Assembly: GCF_020616515.1 (NCBI RefSeq)
Contig: NZ_CP085135.1
Location: forward strand, 1,674,001-1,738,000
Length of the DNA stretch: 64,000 bases
Direction: 5' to 3'
Origin: Mesorhizobium sp. PAMC28654
GTDB lineage: Bacteria; Pseudomonadota; Alphaproteobacteria; Rhizobiales; Rhizobiaceae
This document shows positions 8,475-17,165 of this stretch, in pieces. Position 1 is the first letter of the stretch, and every line of letters begins with the position of its first letter. The position numbers and the translations under genes are program-made. A model generated the notes under the pieces. The model saw only the letters and a list, made by a program, of their open reading frames with translations. It ran no database searches and was not told where the DNA came from.

Positions 8475-9790
8475 TACCGACCGTTGGCGCCCTTCAGGCG
8501 CGACTTGACGACCAGCGGCTGGATATAGGGTTCGAGCGACTTCAGCGTGCGCGCCAGCGCGCCGCGCATCTCATCGACGGTCGCGGCGCCCGCCGCCATC
8601 ATTTCATGGCGGGCCACCTCATTGGACAGAAGGAAATTGACGGCGCCCGCCAGCATGTCGCGATCACGCACCAGCTTGGCGCCGCCGCTGTCGATCAGGC
8701 GCTGATAGGCTTCGCGAAAATTCTGCACATTGCGGCCGGCAAGCACCGCCGTATCGAGCATCGCCGGCTCCAGCGGGTTCTGGCCGCCTTCGGACGTCAG
8801 CGAACGACCGACAAAGGCGATTTCGGTCAACCTGAGATAGAGCCCCATCTCGCCGATCGTGTCACCAAGCAGAATATCCGTATCGGCGGCGACCCTGTCG
8901 CCCTTGCTGCGCCGCGCGACTTTCAGGCCCATGCCGGAAATCTGCGCGGCCAAGGCTTCGGCACGATCTGGATGACGCGGAACGATGATGGTCAGGAGCC
9001 CATGATGCCGCTTGTGCAGCGTGGCGTGAACCTCGGCGGCGACAACCTCCTCGCCGTCATGCGTCGAGATCGCCGCCCATGTCGGGCGGTCGCCGATCTG
9101 GCGCCGTAGCGTCGCCAACGCTTTGTCATCGACCGGCGGCGGCAAGGTGTCGACCTTGAGATTGCCGGACACGGTGACCGGCCGGGCGCCCAGCGAGAGG
9201 AACCGCTCGCCATCGATATCCGACTGAGCGACGACATGGGCAAGGTTCTCGAACAACGCCTCGGCGATGTTGGCGCGTTTCTTCCAGGACTTGAAGGAAC
9301 GGTCGGACAGCCTGCCATTGACCAGGACCTGTGGTACGCGGCGAGCGCCAAGCTCCAGGATGGTCATCGGCCATATTTCCGATTCGGCGATGATCGCCAG
9401 GTCTGGACGCCAATGATCGAGGAAACGGCTGACCGCTGGCTTGAGGTCGAGCGGCACATATTGGTGGATGATCCGGTTGCCGAGCCGCTCATCGGCGACC
9501 TGCGCCGACGTGACGGTACCCGTCGTCAGCACGATGTTCACGCCGTAGTCGAGGATGCTTTCGACCAGTGGCACCACGGCGATGGTCTCGCCGACGCTGG
9601 CCGCATGGATCCAGATCACCGGCCCCTCGGGGCGCTCGCGCCCGGCGACGCCATAGCGCTCGCGGCGCCGGTTGCGATCTTCCTTGCCTCTCGACGTGCG
9701 CCAGGCGACGTAAGGCCCGACGAGCGGATAGGCGGCAGCGCCCGCGAACCGGTACGCCGACAACATGGCTCGCGCCCAGCGCTCGCTCAT
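8474..9790 (-). CDS. waaA: 3-deoxy-D-manno-octulosonic acid transferase (Kdo transferase)
   Basis: 438-aa WaaA/KdtA. It transfers Kdo from CMP-Kdo to the lipid A precursor on the inner face of the cytoplasmic membrane. The sequence shows the family features: an N-terminal membrane anchor, WIHAASVGE, then AESEIWP, LVNGRLSDRS and the C-terminal GGQNPLEPA nucleotide-sugar binding segment. Length matches the family. Its start codon overlaps the stop of the upstream DUF374 gene in ATGA, and its stop overlaps lpxK, forming a tightly coupled lipid A operon. Confidence 0.96.
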   Translation of the reverse strand: MSERWARAMLSAYRFAGAAAYPLVGPYVAWRTSRGKEDRNRRRERYGVAGRERPEGPVIWIHAASVGETIAVVPLVESILDYGVNIVLTTGTVTSAQVADERLGNRIIHQYVPLDLKPAVSRFLDHWRPDLAIIAESEIWPMTILELGARRVPQVLVNGRLSDRSFKSWKKRANIAEALFENLAHVVAQSDIDGERFLSLGARPVTVSGNLKVDTLPPPVDDKALATLRRQIGDRPTWAAISTHDGEEVVAAEVHATLHKRHHGLLTIIVPRHPDRAEALAAQISGMGLKVARRSKGDRVAADTDILLGDTIGEMGLYLRLTEIAFVGRSLTSEGGQNPLEPAMLDTAVLAGRNVQNFREAYQRLIDSGGAKLVRDRDMLAGAVNFLLSNEVARHEMMAAGAATVDEMRGALARTLKSLEPYIQPLVVKSRLKGANGR

Positions 9791-10578
9791 TGGCGGCCAT
9801 CCACAAGGCGATAAGCCTCGGTGGTTGCTGCGTTGAGCGCGACGGTAATCTCGAGGCGTTTGCGTTCCATCTCGGCTTCGTCAGCATCAGCAGGCACGAA
9901 GATCGGCGTGCCGATGACGATGGAGGAGCGGCCGAAAGGCAGGTTGATCGTGGTCTTGTCCCAACTCTTTTCCAGCACCTTGCGGCGGCTGGTGGTGATG
10001 GCGACGGGCAGGAGTGGCCTGCCGGAGAGGCGCGCCAGGAGAACAATGCCGAGCCCGGCATCGCGCGGCGTGCCGTGAGGAATGTCTGCAATCATGGCGA
10101 CGTTCTTGCCGGCAGCGAGCGACTTTTTCAGGGCGATGAGCGCCTTGGCACCGCCCTTGTCGAGATGCCTGGCATTGTCGCGCCCACCAGAGCCGCGCAC
10201 CGCCTCGATGCCAAACTTCTCCAGCATCAATGCATTGAGCTCGGCATCGGCGCTGCGCGAAACCATGGCGACCAGCGGCTTGCGCTTTGGATAATAGGCC
10301 GGAGTGAGGAGATGCTGACCATGCCAGAGTGCGATGATGCCGGGTTCGAATTGCGCATAGGCGCCACCCGAAAACCGCGCCGACCCGTCGACCAGGCGAT
10401 TGGTCAGACGCACGAGCCGCACGAATTGGGCGAACAGGCTGGCAATGGCGTTCTTGACGAATCGCGACTGCGCCAGCGGTTCGCGAATCTTGCGCCAGAA
10501 GGCTTTGGTCGTGCGATTGCGGCCCCTGCCCGTGGGCGCGGCCTCCGTGGCTGGCTCTTTCGCCAGATCATGCTCCAT
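9787..10578 (-). CDS. Lysophospholipid acyltransferase family protein (DUF374)
   Basis: 263-aa DUF374/LPLAT-like protein. LWHGQHLLTPAYY supplies the HGxxLL variant of the acyltransferase motif. DIPHGTPRDAGLGIVLLARLSGRPLLPVA matches the later conserved block. In alphaproteobacteria this gene sits next to waaA, and it is thought to act in outer membrane lipid maturation; its acceptor is not known. The start at 10578 (MEHDLAKE) is chosen because it follows the DUF4170 stop (10584) by 5 nt, giving coupling, whereas a longer frame to 10686 would overlap that gene. Confidence 0.88.
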   Translation of the reverse strand: MEHDLAKEPATEAAPTGRGRNRTTKAFWRKIREPLAQSRFVKNAIASLFAQFVRLVRLTNRLVDGSARFSGGAYAQFEPGIIALWHGQHLLTPAYYPKRKPLVAMVSRSADAELNALMLEKFGIEAVRGSGGRDNARHLDKGGAKALIALKKSLAAGKNVAMIADIPHGTPRDAGLGIVLLARLSGRPLLPVAITTSRRKVLEKSWDKTTINLPFGRSSIVIGTPIFVPADADEAEMERKRLEITVALNAATTEAYRLVDGRQ

Positions 10579-10583
10579 CGAAA

Positions 10584-10829
10584 TCAACCGACAGCCTTGT
10601 TGTCGGGGTCCAGCAGACGGTGAAGGTGAACGACGAAGTAACGCATATGGGCATTGTCCACGCTGGCTTGCGCCTTGGCTTTCCACGCGGTGTGCGCGGA
10701 TTGATAGTCCGGATAGATGCCGACGATGTCGAGCGCATCGAGATCGCGGAACTCCGTGCCACCGAGCTTCTGGAGTTCGCCACCGAACACCAGATGCAAC
10801 AGCTGCTTCTTTCCGTCATCTGCGGCCAT
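10584..10829 (-). CDS. DUF4170 family protein
   Basis: 81-aa protein with the DUF4170 pattern: HLVFGGEL, DIVGIYPDYQSAHTAWKAKAQASVDNA and YFVVHLHRLLDP. The family is alphaproteobacterial and uncharacterised, and usually lies in this lipid A neighbourhood. GAAGGATCG before ATG 10829 is a good ribosome binding site. It sits between the cysQ-like gene and DUF374 on the same strand. A 12-bp perfect palindrome (TGGTCTAGACCA, 10861-10872) lies 31 nt upstream of the start. Confidence 0.88.
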   Translation of the reverse strand: MAADDGKKQLLHLVFGGELQKLGGTEFRDLDALDIVGIYPDYQSAHTAWKAKAQASVDNAHMRYFVVHLHRLLDPDNKAVG

Positions 10830-10860
10830 GTCGATCCTTCACATATTGTGAGTTTGTGAG

Positions 10861-10872
10861 TGGTCTAGACCA
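10861..10872. promoter_or_regulatory. 12-bp perfect palindrome upstream of DUF4170
   Basis: TGGTCTAGACCA is fully self-complementary and lies 31 nt upstream of the DUF4170 start, in a 112-bp gap inside an otherwise compact run. It could be an operator for an internal promoter. No regulator can be assigned. Confidence 0.35.
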
Positions 10873-10897
10873 AAGCCACTGATTTTGGAACCTTCGA

Positions 10898-10949
10898 AAG
10901 CATCTTGCCTCCGTCCGTAAGCCGGTTTCCGGTTTTCGGCATCATGGCT
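10898..10949. repeat. Degenerate rhizobial palindromic repeat (REP-like)
   Basis: The pattern AAGCATCTTGCC ... GCCGGTTTCCGG ... GGCATCATGGCT has the arms and CCGGTTTCC/TTTTCGG centre of the short palindromes spread through rhizobial intergenic regions. The arms are no longer exact. Its right end overlaps the stop codon of the cysQ-like gene (10942-10944). Confidence 0.45.
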
Positions 10950-11751
10950 CATCCAGTCCGGCAATCAGGCCCGCCATGACGTCGAGCAGTTCACCACTAC
11001 CAGCAGCGAGTGCGCCGTGGCGAATGATTTCCCCGGCATAAAGGGGCGCGCGGCCATGCCGGTCGAGCAATTGACCGCCGGCTTCGCGCAGGATGAGATC
11101 GGCGGCGGCAATGTCCCAGTCATGCGCGTTCGTCTTGACGAAGGTCGCATCCAGCGCGCCGTCGGCGATCATCGCCAACCGGTAGGCAAGCGACGGACTA
11201 TAGGGAGCCCGCTGCAACCGGGACCGCCAGTCAGCCGGCATCAAGTCGACCATCGGCTTGGGCCCGGCAATCTCCGCCATCTGTCCCGGCTTGCGGACCG
11301 TGATCCGCCGGCCGTTCTTGAAGGCGCCTTCGCCGGGCAGCGCCCAGTAGGTTTCGCCCATTGCGGGGCATTCCAGCACGCCGCAAAGAGTGCGGCCGTT
11401 CTCGACCACCGCGACGCTGACGCACCATGTTCGCTGGCCTTCGAGGAAGCCTCGCGTGCCATCTATGGGATCGACGACGAAGGTACGGCGCGCGGACAGC
11501 CGGGCCGGATTGTCGGCGGTTTCCTCCGACAGCCAGCCATAATCGGGGCGAGCCGCCAGCAACGCGTCGCGCAGATAAGCATCAGCGGCATGGTCGGCTT
11601 CGCTGACCGGCGAAGTGCCGCCCTTCATCCATACTTGCGGGCTGTTACCGAAGTAACGCATGGCGATAACGCCAGCCTCGCGGGCGGCATCGCGCAGCAG
11701 CGACAGGTCCTGGTGAGCCCCAGTTGAAATGACCGGGTCAAGCTCCTGCAA
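10942..11751 (-). CDS. cysQ: Inositol monophosphatase family protein, probable 3'(2'),5'-bisphosphate nucleotidase
   Basis: 269-aa Mg-dependent phosphatase of the inositol monophosphatase superfamily. Metal ligands are visible in SEETAD, DPIDGTRGF (DPxDGT) and WDIAAADLI. Length and the GTRGF variant fit the CysQ branch, which removes 3'-phosphoadenosine 5'-phosphate from sulfate assimilation; an inositol or other sugar phosphate is possible. It starts with TTG at 11751, inside the end of pmbA (14-nt overlap), with GAAGG upstream. It is part of the minus-strand envelope run. Confidence 0.85.
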   Translation of the reverse strand: MQELDPVISTGAHQDLSLLRDAAREAGVIAMRYFGNSPQVWMKGGTSPVSEADHAADAYLRDALLAARPDYGWLSEETADNPARLSARRTFVVDPIDGTRGFLEGQRTWCVSVAVVENGRTLCGVLECPAMGETYWALPGEGAFKNGRRITVRKPGQMAEIAGPKPMVDLMPADWRSRLQRAPYSPSLAYRLAMIADGALDATFVKTNAHDWDIAAADLILREAGGQLLDRHGRAPLYAGEIIRHGALAAGSGELLDVMAGLIAGLDEP

Positions 11752-13081
11752 GGGTCATGCCTTCGATCAGGAGTGTGGGGGCCGCGGTACCAAAATTTCG
11801 GTCGAGATCGCTCGCCGGAACCATGTTGAGGAACATCGTCTTCAGGTTGGAAGCGATCGTCACTTCGGCGACCGGATAGGAAAGCTGGCCGTTCTCGATC
11901 CAGAAACCTGAAGCCCCACGGCTGTACTCGCCAGTCACCATGTCGACACCCTGGCCGAACACTTCCGTGACGTAGAAGCCGGTCTTGAGCGAGGCGATCA
12001 GGTCTTCCGGCGACCGTTCGCCGGGTTCGATGGCAAGGTTGGTCGACGAGGGCGAGACGGATGAGCCGCCGCGCGACCCACGGCCGTTGGTGACCAGACC
12101 AAGCTCGCGCGCGGCCGAGGTGGACAGGAACCAATGGTTGAGCACGCCCTTCTCGACCATGAACAGTTTTTCGCCCTCGATGCCTTCGCCATCGAACGGA
12201 CGCGAGGCCTGGCCCCGGCGCCGGAGCGGCTCGTCGGTAACCGTTATCGATGAAGCCGCCACCTGCTTGCCCATCATGTCGCGCAGGAAGCTGGTCTTGC
12301 GCGCCACAGAAGCGCCGTTGATCGCGCCGGCCAGATGTCCCGCGATGCCGCGCGCGACGCGCGGATCGAACACCACGTTGACCGGGCCGGTCGCCGCCTT
12401 GCGCGCGCCGATCCGCCGCACCGCGCGTTCACCGGCCTTGCGGCCGATATCCCGGGGCGCATCGAGATCGGAAAAATGCTGGCGCGAGGAAAATTCATAG
12501 TCGCGCTCCATGCCTGTGCCCTCGCCCGCGATGACGCTGGCCGAGCGCGAAAAGCGCGAGGCGACATAGTGGCCAAGAAAGCCATGCGAGGTGGCGAGAA
12601 CCAGTCCGCCAAGACCGGCGCTGGCGCCGCTGCCCGCGGAATTGGTAATGCCCTTGACGGCAAGGGCGGCTTCTTCCGCGGCAAGCGCGTCGTCCTTCAG
12701 CCGGTCGGCCGAGACTTCGGTGGCGTCGAACAGGTCGAGATCAGGTGTCCGTTTCGCGAGCAGCGATGGATCAGCCAAGCCCTGATAGGGATCCTCTGGC
12801 GACACCTTCGCCATCGCCACGGCACGTTCAGCCAGCGCCTTGGGGTCGGACGCAGCGGTCGCGGATACGCTCGCCACCCTGTTGCCAACGAAGACACGCA
12901 GCGAAACATCCTCGCTCTCGGACGATTCCGTACCCTCGACCTTGCCGAGGCGCACCGATACGCCGGTCGAGCGGCCGCGCACCGCCACCGCGTCGGCGGC
13001 GTCGGCGCCAGCCCGCTTGGCAGCCTCGACCAGGGCCGCGACGCGGTCGGTCAATTTTGCTGCGTCGAGCGTGTTTGTCAT
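11738..13081 (-). CDS. pmbA: TldD/PmbA family protein (PmbA/TldE)
   Basis: 447-aa PmbA homologue. PmbA (TldE) forms a heterodimeric zinc protease with TldD that processes peptides such as microcins and the CcdA antitoxin. This subunit lacks the HExxxH zinc motif, as expected for PmbA rather than TldD. The segments GRSTGVSVRLGKVEGTESSES near the N-terminus and NGRGSRGGSSVSPSSTNL near the C-terminus are family signatures. The start at 13081 (MTNTLDAAKL) has AGGATT upstream; longer readings run into a cysteine- and arginine-rich stretch unlike the family. It heads the run pmbA-cysQ-DUF4170-DUF374-waaA-lpxK. No tldD is in the window. Confidence 0.92.
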   Translation of the reverse strand: MTNTLDAAKLTDRVAALVEAAKRAGADAADAVAVRGRSTGVSVRLGKVEGTESSESEDVSLRVFVGNRVASVSATAASDPKALAERAVAMAKVSPEDPYQGLADPSLLAKRTPDLDLFDATEVSADRLKDDALAAEEAALAVKGITNSAGSGASAGLGGLVLATSHGFLGHYVASRFSRSASVIAGEGTGMERDYEFSSRQHFSDLDAPRDIGRKAGERAVRRIGARKAATGPVNVVFDPRVARGIAGHLAGAINGASVARKTSFLRDMMGKQVAASSITVTDEPLRRRGQASRPFDGEGIEGEKLFMVEKGVLNHWFLSTSAARELGLVTNGRGSRGGSSVSPSSTNLAIEPGERSPEDLIASLKTGFYVTEVFGQGVDMVTGEYSRGASGFWIENGQLSYPVAEVTIASNLKTMFLNMVPASDLDRNFGTAAPTLLIEGMTLAGA

Positions 13082-13253
13082 GTTGATAATCCTGCTTTTG
13101 GGCCTGCTTCGGGTGCGACCCGCTGCTGCACCATCTATTGTTCCGGTCCGGCTTGTGCAATGGGAGAAGCGGTAATCAAGATGCTTCGCTCCACCGACCG
13201 CGACTGGGCCCAAGTATCGCCGCCCTGTTGACAGACTGCTCGGAGCATACGCC

Positions 13254-13670
13254 TTGACGCCCTTCCACCTCGCCTTTCCGGTCCGCAATCTCGATGAAAC
13301 GCGCGCTTTCTATGGCGACATACTTGGATGCGCGATCGGCCGCTCATCAGCGACCTGGGTCGATTTCGATCTTTTCGGCCACCAGATGTCGGCGCATCTG
13401 CGACCGCAGGCATCCCAGGCCGCCAGCGACGGCAAGGTCGACGGCGTGACGGTCCCGATCCCGCATTTCGGCGCGGTGCTGCTGATGGACGAATGGGAGC
13501 GCCTCGCCGCGCGGCTCGAAGCACTTGATCATATCGACTGGCTGGAACGGCCAATGGTCCGTTTCAAGGGTGAGCCCGGCGAACAGGCGACGCTGTTCAT
13601 CCGCGACCCTTCCGGCAATGCACTGGAATTCAAGGGTTTTCGCTCGCTCGATCAGATTTTCGCGCACTGA
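13254..13670 (+). CDS. VOC family protein (glyoxalase/bleomycin resistance fold)
   Basis: 138-aa vicinal-oxygen-chelate protein: FHLAFPVRNLDETRAFYGDILG at the N-terminus and DPSGNALEFKGF at the C-terminus, with His and Glu ligands (the initial H and the E of LEFK). The start is TTG at 13254 with GGAG nearby. It is convergent with epmA. The substrate is unknown. Several relatives are annotated as dioxygenases, but nothing here decides between them. Confidence 0.85.
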   Translation: MTPFHLAFPVRNLDETRAFYGDILGCAIGRSSATWVDFDLFGHQMSAHLRPQASQAASDGKVDGVTVPIPHFGAVLLMDEWERLAARLEALDHIDWLERPMVRFKGEPGEQATLFIRDPSGNALEFKGFRSLDQIFAH

Positions 13671-13713
13671 ACTGTCGCGAACAGGCCGGGCAACGCGCGA
13701 TCAGCTCCGGCCT

Positions 13714-14760
13714 TCACATAGCCGCGACCGGCGTCCAGATCACATCCTCGATCTTTTGCGCGCCGGTGGCGAGCATGACCAGCCTGTCGAAGCCGAGCGC
13801 GATACCGCTAGCCCGCGGCATGATGGCGAGTGCCGCCAGGAAATCCTCGTCGATCGGATAGCGCTCGCCATAGATGCGCTGCTTCTCGTCCATCTCGACG
13901 ACGAAGCGCCGGCGCTGTTCTTCCGGATCGGTCAGTTCGCCAAAGCCGTTGGCAAGCTCGACACCGCAGCCATACAGCTCGAAACGCTCGGCGACGCGCG
14001 GATCGCGCGAGCTTGGCCTGGCGAGGGCGGCTTCCGCGACCGGATATTCGCAAAGGATGGTCGCGCGGCCCAGTCCGAGCGCCGGCTCGACTTTTTCCAC
14101 CATGACCCGGCTGAACAGGTCCGCCCAATTGTCGTCGGCAGCGGTCCGCAGCCCGGCCTGGCTCAAGGCGTCGTGCAAGGCATCGCGATCGGTGCCGCCG
14201 TCCGGCGCGATGGTGGCAAGTAGGTCGATCCCGGCATGACGTGTGAAGGCGTCGGCCACCGTCAGCCGTTCCGGCTCGGCGAAAGGATCACAGTCGCGGC
14301 CACGGAAGCTGAAGCGCGTGGCCCCTGCCCGCTCGGCGGCAAGCGCCAGCAGAGCGGCACAATCCAGCATCAGGCTCTCATAGCTCTCGCCCACCCGGTA
14401 CCATTCGAGCATCGTGAATTCAGGATGGTGCAGAGGGCCGCGCTCACGGTTTCGGTATACCGGGCCGAAACTGAAGATCCGTGGTTCGCCGGCGGCGAGC
14501 AGCTTCTTGCAGGCGAATTCCGGCGATGTGTGCAGATAGAGCGGTGAGCGTGTTCCGTCCGGCCCTATCGCCTCCGTGGCAAAGGCCGCCAGATGCGCCT
14601 CATTGCCGGGCGATATCTGCAAAGCGGCGGTCTCCACCTCGACAAAGTCGCGGCGTGAAAACCAGTCGCGCAGGCTGGCGGCAATGCCGTTGCGCAGCAT
14701 CAGTCGTGGGCGTCGGTCGGCGTGAACATGAGGCGTCCACCAGGGCGAAGCGTCGGTCAT
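13714..14760 (-). CDS. epmA: EF-P lysine lysyltransferase EpmA (PoxA/GenX)
   Basis: 348-aa class II lysyl-tRNA synthetase paralogue without the N-terminal anticodon-binding domain. Motif 2 is FGPVYRNRERGPLHHPEFTM and motif 3 is GIALGFDRLVML. EpmA attaches (R)-beta-lysine to a conserved lysine of elongation factor P. The start at 14760 (MTDASPWWTPHVHADRR) is the family's usual beginning. It is divergent from efp, 115 bp away, so enzyme and substrate genes are paired. The third partner, the aminomutase EpmB, is not adjacent and not in the window. Confidence 0.95.
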   Translation of the reverse strand: MTDASPWWTPHVHADRRPRLMLRNGIAASLRDWFSRRDFVEVETAALQISPGNEAHLAAFATEAIGPDGTRSPLYLHTSPEFACKKLLAAGEPRIFSFGPVYRNRERGPLHHPEFTMLEWYRVGESYESLMLDCAALLALAAERAGATRFSFRGRDCDPFAEPERLTVADAFTRHAGIDLLATIAPDGGTDRDALHDALSQAGLRTAADDNWADLFSRVMVEKVEPALGLGRATILCEYPVAEAALARPSSRDPRVAERFELYGCGVELANGFGELTDPEEQRRRFVVEMDEKQRIYGERYPIDEDFLAALAIMPRASGIALGFDRLVMLATGAQKIEDVIWTPVAAM

Positions 14761-14875
14761 GGGACAATACCAATGGTGAATTGGGCTGGCGGGATCGCCC
14801 AAGATGCGCTACGGCGCACACAGGACGGCTCTCGCAGCCGATTTATGACAATCAACGATTTCAGGATGTAAAGCC

Positions 14876-15445
14876 GTGGTGAAGGTTATCGCCAGTTCGC
14901 TCCGCAAAGGCAATGTCGTCGACAGGGATGGCAAGCTTTATGTGATCCTCTTTGCCGAAAACATCCACCCAGGCAAGGGCACGCCGGTAACGCAGCTGGA
15001 TATGCGCCGCATTGGCGATGGGGTGAAGGTTTCGGAACGCTACCGCACCACCGAGCAGGTGGAGCGTGCCTATGTGGAAGAGCGCGAGCACACGTTCCTC
15101 TACCACGACAGCGAAGGCTTTCATTTCATGAACCCGGAAAGCTACGATCAGGTGGCGGTGTCGGAAGCCGTGGTCGGCGACATGGCGCCCTACCTCCTGG
15201 AAGGCATGGCCGTGCAGGTGTCACAGTTCAATGGCATTGCCATTTCATTGGTGCTGCCGCAGCGCGCTACCTTCGAAGTGGTGGAAACCGAGCCGACGAC
15301 CAAGGGACAGACGGCTTCGTCGTCCTACAAGCCGGCTGTGCTTTCCAACGGCGTGCGCACGCTGGTGCCGCCGCACATCGCTCCCGGCACCCGCGTGGTG
15401 GTGATGACCGCCGACGGCGCCTATGTCGAGCGCGCGAAGGACTGA
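14876..15445 (+). CDS. efp: Elongation factor P
   Basis: 189-aa EF-P with KOW-like N-terminal domain and two OB domains. It relieves ribosome stalling at proline runs. The tip loop [13 protein letters not shown] carries Lys34, the site modified by EpmA, whose gene is divergent at 13714-14760. The start is GTG at 14876, followed by a second GTG at 14879; AGGA lies about 10 nt upstream. The stop codon is inside an 8-bp hairpin (15435-15454). Confidence 0.97.
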   Translation: MVKVIASSLRKGNVVDRDGKLYVILFAENIHPGKGTPVTQLDMRRIGDGVKVSERYRTTEQVERAYVEEREHTFLYHDSEGFHFMNPESYDQVAVSEAVVGDMAPYLLEGMAVQVSQFNGIAISLVLPQRATFEVVETEPTTKGQTASSSYKPAVLSNGVRTLVPPHIAPGTRVVVMTADGAYVERAKD

Positions 15446-15484
15446 GGTCCTTCGTAGCTGCCGCCGGCCGATGGTCCGCGGCAG
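15435..15484. terminator. Tandem hairpins at the end of efp
   Basis: CGAAGGAC (15435-15442) pairs with GTCCTTCG (15447-15454) across the efp stop codon. CTGCCGC (15458-15464) pairs with GCGGCAG (15478-15484) just after. There is no T-tract, so termination would be Rho-assisted or weak. The rest of the gap to 15595 shows nothing further. Confidence 0.5.
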
Positions 15485-15595
15485 ACTGACCTGAGGTGAC
15501 GAAATCGCCTCATTGCCGGCTGAAGCGTTTTCAATTGCTCTTGATGGCCAAAGCCCCTCAACTCGCCGCCTGACATCAACCTCGGCGGGGCAGGC

Positions 15596-17116
15596 ATGCG
15601 AACGACGGCCAGAGTACGCAGGGTGCGCGACGGCAGGCTGGAATTTTCCAAGGAGTGGTTGCAGCTCCGCAATCCGCATGCGCCCATCGAGGTGCTGACC
15701 GAGGAACAGGTCGAAACCATCCACGACGCATCGATGTCGGTGCTCGAAGATGTCGGCATGCGCATCCAGGACGAAGAGACGCGCAACTTCTTCGCCAGCG
15801 CCGGCTTCTCCGTCGACCATGCCACCGAACTGGTGGTCTTCGATCGCGAGGGGCTGCTGGCACTGGTTGCCAAGGCGCCACCGGTCGTCACGGTGCGTGG
15901 CCGCGATCCGGCCAAAAAGCTTTTCATGGGCCAAGGCCAGGTCGCCTTCACTGCGGTCAGCGGCCCGCCCTTCGTTTCCGATCTCGATCATGGTCGTCGC
16001 GCCGGCACGTTTAGGGATCAGGAAAATTTCCTGAAGATGACGCATATGACAGACGTGCTGCAGATCGAAGGCGGCACCAGTGTCGAAGCCCAGGACCTGC
16101 CGGCCGACACACGCTATCTCGACTTCTACCTTGCCTGCTGCAAGATTTCGGACAAGCCGTGGAAACCGCTGACGATCGGCCGCCATCGCGCCCGCGATGC
16201 CATTGAAATGGCCAAGATCTGGTATGGCGAGGACGAGGACAGCCTCGCCGCCAACCCGGTGTTCTTCGTCAATACCAACACCAACACGCCGCTGGTTCTC
16301 GACGGCGAGATCGCGCAAGGCGTCATCGAATATGCGCGGCTGGGTCAGGTCGTCTGCGTGACACCTTTCGGTCTGGCCGGCGCCATGGCACCTGCGACGG
16401 TTGCCGGTGCGCTGGTCATGCAGAATGCCGAAACGCTCGCGTGTTGCGCGCTGACCCAGATCATCCGCCCGGGTTGCCCCTACATCTATGGCGGCTTCAT
16501 CTGCAACGCTGACATGAAGACGGGGTCGCCGGCTTTCGGCACGCCCGAATTCACGCTCGGCGCGCAGGCCACTGGCCAGATGGCGCGCCGCTACGGCCTG
16601 CCGTGGCGCTCGTCCAACGTGAACGCCTCGAATGCTCCCGACGCACAGGCGGCGTACGAATCCATGATGTCGCTGTGGGGCGCGCTGACCGGCCATGCCA
16701 GCGTGTTCAACCATGGCGCTGGCTGGCTGGAGGGCGGCCTGGTTGGTTCCTACGAGAAGTTCATCCTCGACATCGAGATGGTCCGCATGATGTGCGCCTG
16801 GATGACGCCGCTCACGGTCAACGCCGACACGATCGGACTGGATTCGATCAAGGAAGTCGGCCCCGGCGGCCACTTCTTCGGCACCGCTCATACGCTCGCC
16901 CGCTACGAAAACGCCTTCTACAAGCCGCTGGTTTCCGACTGGTCGAATTTCGAGAACTGGCAGGACAAGGGCAGCCCCGACGCCGCGCGCCGCGCCAATG
17001 GTATCTGGAAACAGATGGTCAACGAATATGAAGCACCAGCCATCGACCCGGCGGTGATCGAGCAGCTCGAGGACTACGTCGCACGGCGAAAGATCGAGAT
17101 CGAAGCCCTGCGCTAG
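15596..17116 (+). CDS. Trimethylamine methyltransferase (MttB) superfamily protein, non-pyrrolysine type
   Basis: 506-aa MttB-superfamily protein with a TIM-barrel fold. EVLTEEQVETIHDASMSVLEDVGMRIQDEE is the conserved N-terminal segment. NHGAGWLEGGLVGSYEKFILDIEMVRMM and GPGGHFFGTAHTLARYENAFYKPLVSDW near the C-terminus are strong family signatures. The frame has no internal amber codon, so it lacks the pyrrolysine of true trimethylamine methyltransferases, like MtgB (glycine betaine) relatives. These enzymes transfer a methyl group to a corrinoid protein. No corrinoid protein, RamA or methyl-tetrahydrofolate transferase gene is next to it; instead a FAD/GcvT oxidase follows after 49 bp, probably co-transcribed. 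The natural substrate is presumably an N-methylated compound. Confidence 0.9.
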   Translation: MRTTARVRRVRDGRLEFSKEWLQLRNPHAPIEVLTEEQVETIHDASMSVLEDVGMRIQDEETRNFFASAGFSVDHATELVVFDREGLLALVAKAPPVVTVRGRDPAKKLFMGQGQVAFTAVSGPPFVSDLDHGRRAGTFRDQENFLKMTHMTDVLQIEGGTSVEAQDLPADTRYLDFYLACCKISDKPWKPLTIGRHRARDAIEMAKIWYGEDEDSLAANPVFFVNTNTNTPLVLDGEIAQGVIEYARLGQVVCVTPFGLAGAMAPATVAGALVMQNAETLACCALTQIIRPGCPYIYGGFICNADMKTGSPAFGTPEFTLGAQATGQMARRYGLPWRSSNVNASNAPDAQAAYESMMSLWGALTGHASVFNHGAGWLEGGLVGSYEKFILDIEMVRMMCAWMTPLTVNADTIGLDSIKEVGPGGHFFGTAHTLARYENAFYKPLVSDWSNFENWQDKGSPDAARRANGIWKQMVNEYEAPAIDPAVIEQLEDYVARRKIEIEALR

Positions 17117-17165
17117 ATGCTGCTTCAAGCCTTCTGCAAACAACGAAGAATGGAATTCCGACGGA

